This document shows, piece by piece, positions 62,771 through 64,000 of a DNA stretch of 64,000 nt. Positions within the stretch are counted from its first letter, which is position 1. Each line of letters opens with the position of its first letter. A model generated the notes under the pieces. It saw only the letters and a program-made list of their open reading frames with translations. It searched no databases and had not been told where the DNA came from. The stretch lies in NCBI GenBank assembly GCA_035235625.1, contig CP141141.1, positions 20,457,968-20,521,967 of the forward strand. The letters run 5' to 3'. Source of the stretch: Saururus chinensis. Its lineage: Eukaryota; Streptophyta; Magnoliopsida; Piperales; Saururaceae. The position numbers and the translations under genes were made by a program.

Positions 62771-64000
62771 CATATCAATGTAAAAATAACTCATCCTAAT
62801 CATAATAAATGAGATTTAGGAAAGAGGAACAAGAAGATGGACAAAATACTTAAGAAGGCAAATTTGTCGTTTGGCTATTTGATCGGCCTGATGGCCGTTC
62901 GAACGCCTGGCAGTTCAAATGCCTGTAGGGCTGTTTGAATGCCCTGGACAATTCAAATCTAGTTAGTCTTCCTCCTTGCGAACCCAAAACCGAAAATGCT
63001 TAAAACCGACAAGATTATCCCAATATCACTTCCAAATATCATATTATTGAAATATAAGCTTAAGACATGATAGATCTAGTCATTTCAAAACTAAATCAAA
63101 AGAAAATCACTAAAAAGAACTTGCTTTACTTAACCCACCATTAAAGCACAACATCAAGCAAAACTCACATAAACCACAAATCCGAAAAATATACCCATTT
63201 AGGTAGAAAAACCCTTACCTTAAGTGAGCTTTTGGTCCAAAATCGAAGCTTTAATCTCCTCAAACCCCTACCCAAAGTTAGGGTTTAGTTAATATCTCAT
63301 TAAATTCAAATGTTTAAGCTTAAACCACTTGAAAACTTGTAGATCTAGGGCTTTCTTTGCTTAAAAATAAAAATCCCTCATTTGGAGGTTTCAAATATGG
63401 ATTAAAAACAGAAAGTTTAGTAGGGTAAAACTAGATTCAACTTTGCAAAAGATGGGATTAAGAAAGATTAAGCAAGAACCTAAGAGATTAATGAAAAATC
63501 AAGACTAAAACATACCTAAATCAACTTTCCTTCAATTGTATGGGGACTAGGGTTTCTCAGCCTCCCAAATCTCAGCCCTTTCCAAATGGGAATGGAGCTG
63601 GGATTTTCTATTTATAATAAGTCCTTTGGAGTATACATATTAAAAATTGGGGTACAAATAAAATATTAAACTATAAATAGGTAATTTGCTCAATTTAGGT
63701 CTAAAATGAATATTACAAATTTTGAAATTCTTTAATCATGAAATAAGTGGATTTTAGGGTCTTGTGGGGTCCACACCCTAATTTTTTGAAAAATTATAAA
63801 AATTCCCCCCAAAAAAATCTAAAAATAGGATAAAATGAGTTTAGTATAGAACTTATCAAAATGAGTGAAAACCTTAGTGAAAACATCATTATTACATTTT
63901 ACCCCAAAACAAATTAAACTGGCCAATCAAAAGGAAAACACAATACTAACATAATTAAATCAAAGTAAACCAGGTTAGGGGTAGAGATCTTACATAATGA

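Overview
This is nuclear DNA of a flowering plant. It holds two intact, intron-containing housekeeping genes, a nuclear-type tRNA-Leu, and a large majority of nested transposable elements. TPS exon 1 is very GC-rich at its 5' end and becomes AT-richer towards the 3' end. That gradient is typical of monocots, so I lean to a monocot, but I cannot name a species.

Layout. 1-12 kb is the relic of a Mutator-like (MULE) transposase gene on the minus strand. It is split by two copies of one LTR family in opposite orientation: 931-7287 (minus) and 7605-11096 (plus, a solo LTR with target duplication CCACT). The minus copy itself carries a 3.1-kb TAA-flanked DNA transposon (3599-6738) with captured exon-like sequence that I tentatively read as gamma-tubulin complex component 6 (GCP6). 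12-14.5 kb has no recognisable gene. 14.8-23.1 kb is a five-exon gene for the 75-kDa subunit of mitochondrial complex I (NDUFS1).

24.76-30.93 kb is a complete second MULE with about 120-bp terminal inverted repeats and a perfect 9-bp target duplication. It has two convergent decayed genes: a ULP1/C48-protease-like gene on plus and a truncated transposase on minus. Its introns and spacers are filled with a degenerate ACACGATAT/ATATCGTGT repeat. Next to it is a broken WRKY exon-1 fragment (31.4-31.8 kb). 32-38 kb holds MITEs, an LTR-like segment and simple repeats. 38.2-45.1 kb is an old tandem duplication of about 2.1 kb. A tRNA-Leu(CAA) lies in the first copy only, and the second copy was invaded by a 1,994-bp solo LTR (TSD AATAA).

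48.6-51.45 kb is a three-exon class II trehalose-6-phosphate synthase gene (TPS6-like). 53.66-60.31 kb is a decayed Ty1/copia retrotransposon whose 3' LTR is cut short. It abuts another copy of the first LTR family (60.3-63.99 kb), which carries a nested solo LTR (TSD CATAT).

The two host genes are not functionally linked here: one serves respiration, the other trehalose-phosphate signalling. The rest records repeated insertion, solo-LTR formation and capture of host gene pieces.
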